Assembly: GCA_032622095.1 (NCBI GenBank)
Contig: CP136064.1
Coordinates: forward strand, 262,303,863-262,367,862
Source of the DNA: Siphonodentalium dalli
Lineage: Eukaryota; Mollusca; Scaphopoda; Gadilida; Siphonodentaliidae
Direction of reading: 5' to 3'
DNA length: 64,000 nucleotides
Position 1 is the first letter of the stretch, and every line of letters begins with the position of its first letter. Shown in pieces: positions 1 to 11,647 of this stretch. A program made the position numbers and the translations under genes. Under the pieces are notes generated by a model. The model saw nothing but the letters and a program-made list of their open reading frames with translations. It was not told the DNA's origin and made no database searches.

Positions 1-564
1 GATTGACAATTTGAATTTTATCTAGACTGCAGGCATGGAAGGGATTTATGATAAATAGTGATTATTTTTTAATGTTTTATCATTGCTGATGTTATGGAGT
101 GTATATCAACTACTTTGTAAATTTCAGCTTTGCGCCCTGTCAGATTATAACTTTCTACTGTTGGTGTAAATATGCCAATGGTACTTATAGTTCCAATGTT
201 TGTACCAACAGCAGACCTACATTGTATTGCCAGCCTGTACTCCCAAAAATTCGTACATTATCTGCTTACAATAGAACTTGTTTTAGGTTAATAATTTATC
301 GACTCACAATAAGGGGATTCTAAGCAGATTATGTGCGCAAAATAACACATATAAGCCAACTCACGACTGTTCAGGTGTATGCTCTTTAACATGTGTTTTA
401 CTGTGGCCCGCGCCATAAAACGAAATAGCGAACATGACTCAAATAATCATAGTGTGTACATTTTTCACTTTGTAGGTCGTTTATGTGCGTATTTACGCGA
501 GGGTATGTTGCGTATTGATCACCTCGCTGTTGTTTGCAATCGGATAATTTTGACCCACATTCCT

Positions 565-602
<38 letters not shown>

Positions 603-1030
603 GTGTTTCTCCTCAAGTTAAATGCAACGGAACATTGTTTACGAGGCGCTCAGACGGGAGAAACAGTATTCTGCTTTAGTCAGAGTAGTTAACTGTTGTG
701 TTTATTATATTATCCAATACCGATTTCTTACGACCCAGACCTCAATGAAACACACAGATAACGAATGACGCAAACAGATGATGATATGACGCAGTTCTGA
801 GAGTAACATAACATTGAGAGTGGAATAACACGTTAGGTCTTCGTGGAGTGGGGATACGATTTTGATGTAAAAAAAGTTATGGAAATATAATATAATGAAT
901 TAACTTTGGTGTTCTTGGACTCGATGAGACAACTGAGGACTACTAAGGAATGCTGATTATAAGGCTGAGAAACATTCAACTACTTTGGTTTAAATTTGGA
1001 TGGGATTGTGACATCTTAAAGAGTTCTCAC
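1..1030. other. intronic/flanking DNA, no gene seen
   Basis: This stretch lies downstream (minus strand) of the CTLD exon at 1031-1251, so it is probably intron of that gene. Short open frames here have no recognisable domain. A (TA) microsatellite sits at 571-600. The next exon of the CTLD gene, which should start in phase 1, was not found and is probably beyond the left edge. Confidence 0.5.
571..600. repeat. (TA)15 microsatellite
   Basis: An uninterrupted run of TA dinucleotides about 30 bp long, preceded by CACACA. Confidence 0.95.
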
Positions 1031-1251
1031 CATTAGTCCACATATAGCTGTAATTTCGGTGCAGGCCGATCCAATAGCATTCTTTATAGAACTCGCTTGA
1101 ATTCGCAGACAAGTCCATACCAGATTCATCTAATATCCAACCGGAACCTTTATCTGAGCATACTCCGATAGAGCTCGTCCAGTTTTTCTTTCCAGAATCA
1201 ACACTAGACTCATTCTGGAACAAAATACACGTGCCATTAATCATCACCAAC
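1031..1251 (-). CDS. C-type lectin domain exon (first half of a CTLD)
   Basis: Seen: a 221-bp open stretch bounded on the minus strand by acceptor TTTATTCTGCAG and donor ATG|GTGAGA, entering in phase 2 and leaving in phase 1. It encodes about 73 residues beginning LVMINGTCILFQ. A Cys lies in the first strand, then a Trp-Thr-Ser/Cys helix region, and then YWIGLHRN. The last of these matches the WIGL signature of C-type lectin domains, and the exon ends at WTNG just before the expected long-loop region. Known: CTLDs are extracellular, about 120 residues long, and bind sugars or proteins. This exon therefore holds roughly the first 60 percent of one. The second-half exon must lie left of the window. 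Several N-x-S/T sites fit an extracellular protein. It is probably the last visible exon of the CTLD/WSC gene, but its phase-2 entry does not match the phase-0 exit of the 6.4k exon. An exon is therefore missing between them, or this is a neighbouring gene. Confidence 0.72.
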
Positions 1252-1559
1252 CTGCAGAATAAATCTCGCGACGTTATGTCCCGATAACATTGTCAGAAGA
1301 GAGTTTTTTTCAGATAAGGTTCTTTCGAATTAAAAAATAGTCTGATCTGAATTGTAATGTCTTTTGATTATGATAAAAACCTTGATCAGATCCCCTTTAC
1401 ATTGTCAATATTTTAAGCTCATAATATTCAGTTAACTAGTTTTTGTGAGAATTGTGAGCTGTAAAAATAACCTGGTAGAGTTTGTCCAGTTTTTGGTAAC
1501 CAGCAGCAATAAATTTACCAATAATGACCACATGGTGTACTTTAAGCGAAACATTTTAT

Positions 1560-2365
1560 TTTGTGACGTCACCAATTATACAGATACTACGAGCCTTTTA
1601 AACTTCAGAAAACGGGATAGAAATGTTGAAAGTTTTAATCGGAAGAGACCAACCAAATCGGTCAACGCACAACCTCTCTTGGACACCATCAACAACCACG
1701 ATCTGCCAAACATTCTCCTATATATGAATATAAAATTCTTCAAATCCTTATGATTGTTTCGAATGATGTGGGAAATTAGAAGGCCTATAAATGTTTTCTA
1801 ACGGTCTCCGGGACCTGGATCAAATTCCCGGATCATTTACGTCGGATGCTACCATGTTTTTACATAACACTCGAAACTTGTTGTATCTATGAAGTATTAA
1901 TGTTCTTGACAAACGGATTATATCCCAAATATATGTTTTTGAAATAAAATAAAATAAATTTGCCGACGTTTACGCCAGAACCCCACAAGCACAGAATAGG
2001 TTAAGCCTTATTTCTATTTTGCTCGGGTGCGAGATACACAAAGATCTATATGTATTTTCTAAAGAATGCACATCACTTTGTCTAACAGAAAATGCTTGTT
2101 TTCGAACTACACCACAAAGACTACATTTAAACAAGAAATTGTTATAAGACTACATATTACACACATGCATATGTGGTAATCCAATGTAATTCATAGACAT
2201 CCTATTATTCTTTAATCGAAAATGAATGGATAGTAATGAAATAAAGTATAAAGATACATTCAGGTGCATGTTAAGTCGGTCGATACAATGAGAATGCTGC
2301 ACGGAGTTCTCCCTAGCGTCACGAACTATAAAGCTTAATTTCAATACAATATTCACCGCTCCCAC
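1560..2365 (-). repeat. interspersed repeat family R1, copy 1
   Basis: Diverged copy of a repeat also found at 23005-23760 (+) and 37680-38400 (-). Shared parts are a GTGACGTCACCAATTAT block at 1562 (carrying TGACGTCA), an ACATTCTCCTATATAT block near 1710, an ATTTCTAACGG/GGATCAAAT block near 1795-1830, and at about 2170-2340 a reading frame resembling CIDRLNMHLNVS..SIHFR. The other copies have TIDRICDNLDVS and TIDRIRVELNVS at the same place. No protein domain is recognised. This is the most decayed of the three copies. Confidence 0.55.
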
Positions 2366-2709
2366 TCAGCAACACAAAACAGTCTTCATATTTTAAATAA
2401 TTAGATGTTGGTAGTTTATAATTATACTAAAATGTACTAATCGAACAGTTTCTTATGATTGATTGGGTTTTGAAACTGCAAGGTAGTTGATCCTATGATT
2501 TTTTTTTACAGTATAAATGTTGGATTTCCCAGATCCGAATACCCATATCTACCTAATTATCACAACATTATGATTTACCTTATGATACGTTATACTGTTA
2601 GTGGACGCCGGCTGGTGTCACTATGTCCACGTCTTCTGTGTCTGATTCCCCGAACTCACCAAATTCAGGCCCTATATTTTAGTCTAGCCAACGCCCGACT
2701 CGTCTGAGA

Positions 2710-3680
2710 ACTTGTCAACCCTAATTTGGTTTGTAATCAAGTCTCACCTCCTGTTCTTTCCAATAATCGTCGAGTCGATTTTTGAAGTGATTTAATGTAT
2801 CGGCTTTGACTATCTCTTCTGCTAGTTGGTTCCAGGGCTTCATAACTCTCTGACTAAAAGTATGTTTTCTTGTGTCTCTGGTTGCCCCTTCTAGAAACAG
2901 TTTGAAGTTGTGGCCTCTGGGTTTGGATTCGGAGTTCTGTGTTAGTATATTTGCTACTTCCGGGTCGTATGTATTGAATATTTTGTAGCATTCTATCATA
3001 TCTCCTCTATGTCGTCTGTACTGCACGGAGGGAATCTTTAGTTTTTCAAGTATGTCTTCATATGGTTAATGTTTTAAAGTAGGAACTAGTTGTGTTGCTC
3101 TGCGTTGGACTTTCTCAAGTTGGGTGATATGTTTGATCAAATATGGCTTTCATGCTGGCTGTGAGTGTTCTAATCTTGGTCGAACCAACCCATTATACAA
3201 CTTTGTCATCATGTCTTCATGCAGATGTGTAAAAGATCTTCTAATCATCCCCATCACGGATTGAACGATCTGTGCTTTTTCATTTATATGCTGTTCGAAA
3301 TTCAAGTTTTTATCTGTGGTGATGCCTATATATTTCTCGCTGTCGACCTTCTCTGTGTAAAGGTTGTTCCATCAACTACTTTCAATGTATAGTTGGGGGT
3401 ATATCCTTCTTTGCCTACATTACACATTTCTCAGGACGAAAACGAAGAAGCCATTTATCAGACCATTGTTGGAGTTCATTCAGATCCTGTTGCAGAATTT
3501 CTATGTCATCTGGTGTTGTTATCTCTCTGAATATCTTGGTATCGTCAGCGTACATCATGACATCAGACTTTGTTGATTTTGGTAAGTCATTTACATAGAT
3601 GACAAATAGGAGGGGTTTAAGTACATTCCCTTGGAATCCCACTGATGACATCATAGAATTTTGATTTCGCCACATTAACG
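2710..3680 (-). mobile_element. LINE fragment: reverse transcriptase, 5'-truncated and frameshifted
   Basis: Seen: minus-strand translation from about 3675 gives PLLFVIYVNDLP, then YADDTKIF (the catalytic YxDD box of a reverse transcriptase), then LQQWSDKW and FRPEKC. A second frame at 3026-2721 gives the C-terminal part, with HRGDMIECYKIF, FSQRVMKPWNQL and FKNRLDDYW. Known: this order (YADD, thumb, then a RGD-Y-K motif and a WN-LP-like motif) is that of Jockey/CR1-type non-LTR retrotransposons. The two blocks are in different frames and the middle (about 3030-3410) has stops, so at least one frameshift has occurred. The usual PQGSVLGP motif has decayed to FQGNVLKP. Endonuclease, fingers and ORF1 are absent, which is normal for 5'-truncated copies. 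Inactive. Confidence 0.9.
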
Positions 3681-5078
3681 ACTTTGGTCAACTGTTTTGA
3701 CGAACCCTTATGTACAGCGTGAACATAATCATAATTACCTCACGAAATAGGGCCTCCGATAATGATAATAATTTACAAGTAGTGATATCTATATGCACAC
3801 ATATGTGACATAGGTAACAATGGCAGATACAGTATATAAAATTATATCAAATCATTTGCAAATGAGGGGCGTGATAGTACCAGTAAGAGTTAACAATCTC
3901 CTTATATATATAGTCGTTATAGTCGTTAATTATAATATGACAATCACACTCACTGTTTGTTAGCCGCACGGGATGTTAGCCAATTGGTTTTCATATAGCA
4001 TACAATAGTCAAACCAAAGTGTCTGTGAAAGGAAACCACACCTTCTGCACACTATAACATGTCACCAAAACATGCTATGTATAACACTGAGCTATGTTTG
4101 CTAATCATTTGCAAACTCGGGCGTGACCGCACCACTATAATGACTAACAACCCCTCTATAGTGATACTTATAAAGCGGTTCACACCCTCGGCCAATTATA
4201 TTGCTTCATTCCATGAACAATATTTCTTGTTTGAATCTGTATTTCGACGGGGTCAACATATAGACTTGAGCTAAAACTCATACCAAAATTGACATTAAGT
4301 CGATAGATAGCTGACAGGCGATCGGACCGGAAGGTGTGAAATTCTAACAATACGTCGTGATAATGATCGCACCAGTCACTCTGGAAGTTAAAACGCGGAT
4401 CATACCATTAGTAGCGGTAATGGAGAGGATGGGCTGCATCTTGGGGGCCCAACACTTTCGACTGAACATTGTTTGGTTTGGCGGGGCTAGTGATTGTAAT
4501 TAAACTGAACGAATTAAAAATATGTTTGGAATGCATAATCCACAATAATCATGCAATAGTCTTTGGTTTGATAACATTGAGGACATTCTGCAGGCTGTTT
4601 AAATATATATGCATGTACGCAGAAAGTCCAAGCAATATAGACAGTTTTGGTTAAGTCTTTTGTCACGAATGCCGGTGGTATTTCATCACAGAGACATTGT
4701 GGAATAGTTTAACTTCGGAGTCAGAACACTACCGGCACATTGCATCCTGGGTTCTGAGCGATAATTCCATTTTGTCAACAAGACGGAAATAACCTTAACA
4801 TTCGAAACAGTTTATTATCACAAGAAATAATCTGTTTTATCAATAAAAAACACGTCGTCAGTATCAAACGTTTTCAAATTCGGAGATAATGTGGTTTATC
4901 AACACTTATAAACAATGCCGATGCAAGCTGGTCAGCGACCATTTAACCATTTAAGGAATATGTAACACCACGAACCATTTAATTAACCTCTATGATTGAA
5001 TTGTAATTGATATGTAATCATCGTATTAAAGTGACTCAATTCCGTTTTCCTCGTGCAGGGCGTGAATCCGTTTATAAA
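3681..5078. other. non-coding, one diverged direct repeat pair
   Basis: No exon or domain recognised. A diverged direct repeat is visible at about 3851-3915 and 4104-4160. Both copies read ATCATTTGCAAA, then a GGGCGTGA block, then TAACAA and a CTCTATA/CTTATATA block. Short open frames (for example 4059-4274) have no recognisable content. Confidence 0.45.
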
Positions 5079-5185
5079 TATGTTATAACCCGCTTGGATA
5101 TCTGTACATGAAAAGCAGCTTCACGCGGCGCTATCGCGCCTTGGTATATTGTTCTTGTACAGATACTCAAGCGGGTTATAACATA
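5079..5185. mobile_element. short MITE with about 30-bp terminal inverted repeats
   Basis: The left end TATGTTATAACCCGCTT is followed by GGATATCTGTACA, and the right end is its near-perfect reverse complement (TGTACAGATACTCAAGCGGG, then TTATAACATA). The arms enclose a GC-rich core at about 5120-5145 (CACGCGGCGCTATCGCG). At 107 bp it is non-coding. The superfamily is not assignable and no target duplication is clear. Confidence 0.75.
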
Positions 5186-5673
5186 TACATCCACGGAAAA
5201 TCTCGTTGACTAAAATTCTATTCAACAATTTCTCAGCCATAGTGTAAGTTTACCACCAAACAACCTTAACCAAAGTGTTGAGTAAACGTCGGATATTAAT
5301 ACTTCTTGAAAGAATTCTCGAAACTGAACTGGATGATATATCCAGAATCAGTGACCGAATTAGAATTGGAAATATTGAGAAATTTGTCAAATTCCCGATA
5401 AAGTATCCGATAATGGTCAGGTGGAAGAAATTAATTATGCCATGGTACAATATGATTGATATGGTTCATATGTCTGGATTGTTTTGGTGCACATGCAATT
5501 AGATCCTGGGTTTCCAAATCTTTGCTCTCCCATGAGGTGATGAAATTATTAATATCAGTCATCTCCTCCTATCTCAATGTTGCATTTATAGAACCAAAAA
5601 TAATGGTAAAACTTAAATTGAACATCACAATATGACAACCATTATAGATGGAGAGTGTTTTAAACTAAGTTAT

Positions 5674-6370
5674 ATTACTCTAGATATTTGCGTCTTTGTG
5701 AACAATATAAAGCGACACTAATCCAAGCCAGGTATGCCGCGTTGTACAAAATCTCCAGGGAGACGAAAATAACTAAGTAATAGTGTGTCTGTCATTTGCA
5801 TAATGAGGTCCCCAGATGGTGAATTTAGTGATGCTACGACGTATATTTTCTATGGATGCATGTTTTTTCGCAATTGTTAGCTTTCTTACTAACAACAATG
5901 ACTATACTTTATACGGGGAAACTCCAACCACGACTATAAGAACGACAAATGTCAAGAATTCAAAGAAAGGAGAGTGATGTCATCTGTAAATGTAGTCGAG
6001 GAGCCAGATATATAACTAATATGCCAACCGTCCAGCAAGTTTTATAAAGAAGCATACAATTTAACAGTTCAGAGTGAATCGAGTAATAGTGTGTCTGTCA
6101 TTTGCAGAATGATGTTCCCAGAGGGTGAATTTAGTGATACTACCCCGCCTCATCAGAATGAGGTTCACAGAGGGTGAATTTGGTGATGCTAGCCCGCTAT
6201 GCGGGGTAGCATCACTAAATTCACCATCTGGGGACCTCATTATGCAAATGACAGACACACTATTACTTAGTTATTTTCGTCTCCCTGGAGATTTTGTACA
6301 ACGCGGCATACCTGGCTTGGATTAGTGTCGCTTTAAATTGTTCACAAAGACGCAAATATCTAGAGTAATA
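5674..6370. mobile_element. long-TIR non-autonomous DNA element with CCCGC(T)ATGCGGG hairpin
   Basis: Arms at 5674-5837 and 6206-6370 are reverse complements over about 164 bp with few differences. Both carry TCTAGATATTTGCGTCTTTG, AATCCAAGCCAGGTATGCCG, TGTCTGTCATTTGCA and the GGTGAATTTAGTGATGCTAC block. A third, shorter copy of the inner block lies at 6085-6155, and AGCCCGCTATGCGGGGTAGC forms a hairpin at 6189-6210. The inner block recurs in the MITE at 38861-39118, so the two elements are related. No coding capacity. It lies immediately downstream (minus sense) of the 6.4k exon, inside the intron of the host gene. Confidence 0.8.
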
Positions 6371-6403
6371 ATTAGACAATTAAACTAATATAATTATATT
6401 AAC

Positions 6404-6573
6404 CTGTGGATCTCCATAGTAATCCTGACTGTAGTCAGAGCACAAAGCTGGCCCTTTAACACCACATGTAGATGCATTCCAATGTATAGATTTCTGATCA
6501 TCAAAGTCAGAAACACATGCACACTTGGCTGCTGCTAACGGTTGACCTTGTCCCCAGCCAACGTATTTTGATG
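6404..6573 (-). CDS. Cys-rich exon of the CTLD/WSC gene (WSC-like)
   Basis: Seen: a 170-bp exon with a strong acceptor (TTGTCTTTGCAG) and donor CCACAG|GTTAAT, phase 1 in and phase 0 out. It encodes about 56 residues: SKYVGWGQGQ, then AAAKCACVSDFDDQ, then NASTCGVKGPALCSD and ending YYGDPQ. The C-x-C followed by two further spaced cysteines resembles the second half of WSC domains, where G..CYC is followed by C...C. It is weaker than the WSC-2 exons and lacks a CGG triad. Its phase-1 entry joins in frame to the phase-1 exit of the 11.6k exon. Known: WSC domains are small extracellular carbohydrate-binding modules. An N-x-S/T site (NAST) fits a secreted or membrane ectodomain. It might instead be a different cysteine-rich fold. 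The exon call is firmer than the domain call. Confidence 0.65.
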
Positions 6574-7540
6574 CTGCAAAGACAACACAAAATATGTGTA
6601 GAGACGCAATCAAGCGGTTTAGATAATCTGAGGGATGACAACTTCCAGTACGGGTACGGGTATTTGTAGCTACCCGTACCGGTACACGTTTTGTAATCGC
6701 AAACTGTTTTACGGGTAGAATTAAGAACATCGACTGATAATGTATGGTTAGCCAACATCAACAAAATTGATAAATGATAAATTATGTGATACAGATAAAT
6801 TGTTATTCGCAATCGCTTTATTGGCCGACGTTATACTTGCGTTATGGTTATGTGGTGGACCTGTGGATAACGATTTGCATTCACCAGGGACGAGGCGACA
6901 GTGGGAAGGGTTGGTGTCTTTCTTTGACTCATTTTCAACAATTGGATTTCATAAATAATTTCACAGACCGTTGAGTTTTGACAAAAAAAATTGGCATTTT
7001 CAGACTGAGAAAATTTGTTAATAGCTCAATTACACAATTACGAATTCAGTTTTCCAACCAATATTCGGTGTAAAGTGTGTTGCTTTTAAACCCAGGGTCC
7101 AAGGATGTCCTATATGTACTTTTAGTCATATATAAGACCGATATTGTCTCTTATATTAGTTGGAAAATATTTAGTCATATTAATTGAAAATGAGTTAGAA
7201 TCATTTCAACAGATCGACGGGTCGGGGCAAGGGAATATTTATCCCAAGAATTGGGATATTTGTCTGGGTCTAAACCCGAAGGTAGGTAGAACAGTGTAAA
7301 TTTGTTACGAGTATAAGGTATGTATATTGCTATCTCGTGTCATTGTCAACATATATATTACCACCACTACAATATAGAACAGTCTTGAGGTTCAAATGGT
7401 AAATATCTAATCTAAATTAAAATGAGAAATCAGTCACCACCCACATACGATAAAATACATAAACGGTTGTATTCAAAAGTGTAACACTTTCACGATATGC
7501 TTATGCTCATGTACAAAGGGTGGATAGAGACATGACGAGA
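6574..7540. other. intron, nothing recognised
   Basis: Intron of the minus-strand gene. A short palindromic stretch of ACGGGTA motifs lies at 6650-6700 (TACGGGTACGGGTA facing TACCCGTACCGGTACACG). A related CCGTACCCGTACCCGT cluster lies at 10284-10312. No exon borders with cysteine-rich open frames were found here. Confidence 0.4.
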
Positions 7541-7544
7541 GGGG

Positions 7545-7765
7545 GTTGGGATATTTCACCCCAACTTTTGTCAAATTGTTCAACAGTTCGAAAATTCATG
7601 TACCTAACACGTCAGTTGGACATTTCACACCAAAACTAGGTTGTAATTATTCTGGCAGTTTGATTTTCCAAAATAATTATTAGTGGGGAATTTTTATTAC
7701 TTTTGGACCACATTTGCATATTTCCCTACTTTTGGTAACCTTAGTTTGAAATATCCAGCACATGG
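7545..7765 (+). repeat. interspersed repeat R2, copy 1
   Basis: The same order of motifs occurs at 51860-52150 in the same orientation: GGGGGTTGGGA / CCCCCAACTTT, TCAA.TGTTCAACAGTT, GGACATTTCACACCA, TTATTAGTGGGGAATTT, then an ACCA..ATTTGCA block. Both copies are AT-rich and non-coding. Moderately diverged. Confidence 0.6.
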
Positions 7766-7901
7766 ACAGCTTGGGGAAAGTTTATAGATGCTAGGATTGT
7801 GAATTTTCATATTCAGATTTCAAAATGTTCTCACACCGGACCGAACCATGGTCGACCCAGTGTATCCTGGTCTCTCTCCCCGTGCAGTGACCCGTCAAAA
7901 C

Positions 7902-9271
7902 GGTTACGTAGCGATTCTCCGAAGACCCATAACTCCGAAGGTCCGATTCTCCGAAGTTCCTATTCTCCGACGCCCCGATTCTCCGAAAGCCCATAACTCC
8001 GAAGTCCCGATTCTCCGAAATCCCATAACTCCGAAGACCCATAACTCCGAAAGCCCATAACTCCGAAGGCCTATAACTCCGAACGCCCATAACTCCGAAG
8101 GTCTCTAACTCCGAAGGGCCGATTCTCCGAAGATCCGATTCTCCGAAGATCATGTTTTATCGCTTATTAAATAGTGTACAGTCCAGTGGCGGAGTCAATG
8201 GGGCCCTAGGGAAGACCGCCCCCCCCAAAAAAAAAACATGTCAAATGTCATGTAAACGTCCGGAAATCCCTCCTAGGCATTCAAATATTCACAGTGTTCC
8301 TGTCCATGGGAGCCCCCGGACCAACGATTGGGGGCGACCCCTCCCATGCATGCGCTCCTCAAATCAGGCCTTCGTGATATGCTTTCGGCATATCATATGC
8401 ATGATATATCCCCCACATATCCCCCGTCTGGAATCCGGCGTACGGGTCCAAAATGGGTGGAATCCGGCGTACGAAAATGGGGGAAGGTCCCCTCATATAT
8501 TGGAAACGTTAACTATGTATTATAATAAGGTGATATCTACACCATTAGTAGTTAATTTTCCACAGAATGCTTAAATTTATGTAAGAAATACAATTATTTT
8601 GCCACAATGTACGTCTTAATACAATTAATATGATTACACTGTGCACATCCGACTGCATTGGGGTGATTTGATGCAATCAAGTTCATTTTATATATGAAAA
8701 AGGACAAGTTCTTCCCCGTTCACCCCTGTACATTTTACTCTGGCATATCATGGGCCAACGTAACGTTATAGTATCTGGTGTATAGTCAGTGGCGGGCCAG
8801 GATTCCCATTTAGGTGGGGGCAGTATAGGAAAAGTTTGAATATTTTGATGCCCCATCAACGATTTCCGGGCGTTTACATGACATTGGACATGTTTTGGTA
8901 GGGGCCCATATTGTCTGAAATAGCAAGTAGAGGTTTAATGGGGGCAGTATGAATTTTGGGACCCATTGGCTTCGCCACTGGACTGTACACTATTTAGTAA
9001 ACGATAATACCCCGATAAAACAAAATCTTCGGAGAATCGGACCTTCGGAGAATCGGACCTTCAGAGTTATGGGCCCTCGGAGAATCGGGCCTTCGGAGTT
9101 ATAGGTCTTCGGAGAATCGGCCCTTCGGAGTTATGGGCTTTCGGAGAATCGGATCTTCGGAGTTATGGGCCGTCGGAGAATCTGGTCTTCGGAGTTGTGG
9201 GCCGTCGGAGAATCGGGTCTTCGGAGTTGTGGGCCTTCGTAGTAATAGGTCTTCGGAGAATCGGTCTGACA
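7902..9271. mobile_element. Foldback-like element with arms made of CTCCGAAG repeats
   Basis: Left arm 7910-8152 is a run of about 15-bp units alternating GATTCTCCGAAG and CCATAACTCCGAAG types. Right arm 9028-9263 is the same array inverted (CTTCGGAGAATCGG and CTTCGGAGTTATGGG). The inversion continues inward: AAATAGTGTACAGTCCAGTG at about 8168 faces CACTGGACTGTACACTATTT at about 8977. ACATGTCAAATGTCATGTAAACG at about 8236 is also mirrored near 8866-8893, separated by an extra block of about 90 bp in the right arm. CCGTCAAAAC flanks the unit at 7892-7901 and 9272-9281 and is a candidate 10-bp target duplication. Known: Foldback elements have long terminal inverted repeats built from short tandem units. 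No transposase is visible. Confidence 0.72.
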
Positions 9272-9654
9272 CCGTCAAAACTGATAATTAATTTAAGAAA
9301 AACAAATCATGGGCGTGCATGCATTTGCCTGGCATTATACCACTGTATGTTATGATTGTGCAATTTCCAGGTTCAGATCTACAAATGTTCTCGTATTGGT
9401 CGGCCCAGTGGACCCCGCCCCACATGACTTATGGCAACAAGACTACTGGAACAGGCTAAAACTCAGGCCCGTGCAGGAACAGTTGGGGAAAATTAAAGCA
9501 CAAATTTAATTACGCAAGGCTCAATGGTGTGTATAATTTGGGAATTTGAAGCTGGACACCCCCTCTCAACGCGGAGACCCTCTATAATCACATCCCTGTG
9601 TTTAGCACCATCAACTCACAATCATGCTTAATCCGAATTAACGCTCGCAAATTA

Positions 9655-10600
9655 ATATTTTCTTGGCTTTTGGGGTAACCCACGAGGAACCCACACATCA
9701 AAGCTCAGATTGATCAGATATCGATTTTTGAAGTATAATATTTCTCACCATCGATATTTTTTAAAGGCCCAGTAAACAGTCGACGAGAAGACGGTCTCTG
9801 GCAAAATTGCGGATGAAGATGGATAACTCTAAAATGAAATGGCTTTTTTCGTTGAACAAAATGTTGATAAATAACAGGTTTTGGGCAAATGTTTTCTATA
9901 GTTGACTGTGGTTAGCATTATTTTTGTTGAAATCTGATGATATTGGGACCAGCGAATCAGATTGAGTACCTTTAACCATAACATGGCATTACTGGAGTGA
10001 ATACAGTTGTTAGTGAACAAACTGGCGTTCCGTAGTTACCTAAGTGCTAGAATTCGCATTTGAACATAAAACATGGCTTAAATGACAAATTTATCAATGA
10101 GATTTGCCCATGAAATTTTGCAATAAATAGATTAATACATAGCTGACTTCTATTTCATAGAATTCATGTGAGAAAAATTTAGTGAAAAATTACCAGTCAA
10201 TGGGATACAGCTACCCGTTCCAAATCAATATCACACTGAAAGTACGCAAGTGAGTGTGACGACGATCACCGATCGACCGGTATCCGTACCCGTACCCGTC
10301 GGACGGGTATTGCAAAATCGCTACTATTTCTTTGGCTGCGGGAGGTATCAAAGATCAGATATAGATTTTTGTTAATTTCTCGAGATGTGGCTCAGAAATT
10401 ATTACCACTTGATTTTAGAGTTATCCATCTTCATCCGCAATTTGTCCGTTTGACCACGTGTTTCTGGGCTACATCTCGAGAAATTAACAAACTTCAAAAA
10501 TCGATATCTGATCGCTCTGAGCTTTGATGGGTGGGTTTCTCCACTCGAATCAAATAGTTTTTACCCCCGAAGCCAAAGAAATGGTAATTTAGGAGCGTCT
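9655..10600. mobile_element. non-autonomous element with about 190-bp inverted ends
   Basis: The outer left sequence (TTTTCTTGGCTTTTGGGGTAA, AAAGCTCAGA, GATATCGATTTTTGAAGT, GCGGATGAAGATGGATAACT at 9656-9835) is mirrored at 10415-10590 (AGTTATCCATCTTCATCCGC, ACTTCAAAAATCGATATCTG, CTGAGCTTTGATG, TTACCCCCGAAGCCAAAGAA). A third partial copy of the outer block occurs at 10325-10400. Short ORFs inside show no domain. Sits in the intron between the 11.6k and 6.4k exons. Confidence 0.7.
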
Positions 10601-11342
10601 GATTGAGTACCTTTAAAGCAATCGAAATATTCCATTTCTCTCAATCGGATTCGGTTTAAATGCTACTCTTTGCTCTGGAGTATATGTTCATATGTACAAT
10701 GTATACATGGTCTGACTCACGAATACCGGCTAAATCGGGCATATGAATCCCGAGAACAAATTAACAGTGGTGTCTGACACTGACTATCACTTAAAAATCA
10801 CCAGAATTCCGAGCACCATATATAATGGGGTGACAACCTCATCGTGTTTGCAGATTGGATTTTCTTTAGAATATCCGCAATGTTTCCACTAACTTTTATG
10901 TGCGGAAAAGAAGCGCATTTGCGCTAATATATCTATCTATTTATATAATTATATATCCTGACTGATATTTCAATGACTAGCGGATTCGTCCAAAAACAGA
11001 CTGTAGCATATTGGGGATGTGGATAGGTGTTTTGAATGGGTGACCCACTTGTAGACCAGACCTGCACGATCGTTTTTTTGGTGTCTTTTGACTGATGCAT
11101 CGAACTATCCTGTGACTGGAAATTTCAACCTGATATCCATTTCAGGCCCACAATTTGACTCAAGCCAGTAAAATGTCATAATCTGGGTATGAAATCCACT
11201 TATCTTATCCTATATATATGTTGGAAACTCAATCTATCGGAACATCTCAACATAATTTAAGTCTGAAATTTCAAACTGCGGTTGATTTAGGCTTGAAGTT
11301 GAATCTTTTGACAACAGTTGAGGGTAAGTGAGCTCCAACATC
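10601..11342. other. intron, nothing recognised
   Basis: Intronic DNA of the minus-strand CTLD/WSC gene. Only AT-rich sequence with short TATA/TATC runs near 10930-10955 and 11210. No exon was found. Confidence 0.4.
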
Positions 11343-11647
11343 ATGTCGGTCCCACAAACATGAATATCACAATGCCCAATATTAACGATATACTTACTGT
11401 TTCATGTCGGTCCTACACACATGGATTTCACAATGCCCAATATTAACGATATACTTACTGTTTCATGTCGGTCCTACAAAAATGGATTTCACAATGCCCA
11501 ATATTAACGATATACTTACTGTTTCATGTCGGTCCTACAAACATGGATTTCACAATGCCCAATATTAACGATATACTTACTGTTTCATGTCGGTCCTACA
11601 AAAATGGATTTCACAATGCCCAATATTAACGATATACTTACTGTTTC
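11343..11647 (-). repeat. 61-bp tandem array, five copies, spanning a splice donor
   Basis: Five units of 61 bp (ATGTCGGTCC...TACTGTTTC) with only a few substitutions. The phase shifts by exactly one base per 60. The unit nearest the exon includes the last six exon bases and the intron start of the WSC exon at 11642-11777. On the minus strand every unit therefore contains GAAACA|GTAAGTATATCG, an identical splice-donor context. Only the exon-proximal donor keeps the protein open. Reading through meets a stop about 65 nt later, at 11577. Confidence 0.95.

Noticed and set aside
7905-8152. Short repeated CTCCGAAG units as a coding repeat (65-140-codon frames)
   Set aside because: The same units recur inverted at 9028-9263 as transposon arms, and the frames have no start context or domain.
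11343-11647. Regular direct repeats that could suggest a CRISPR array
   Set aside because: The 61-bp units are contiguous and whole-unit identical, with no repeat/spacer pattern, and the setting is an animal intron.
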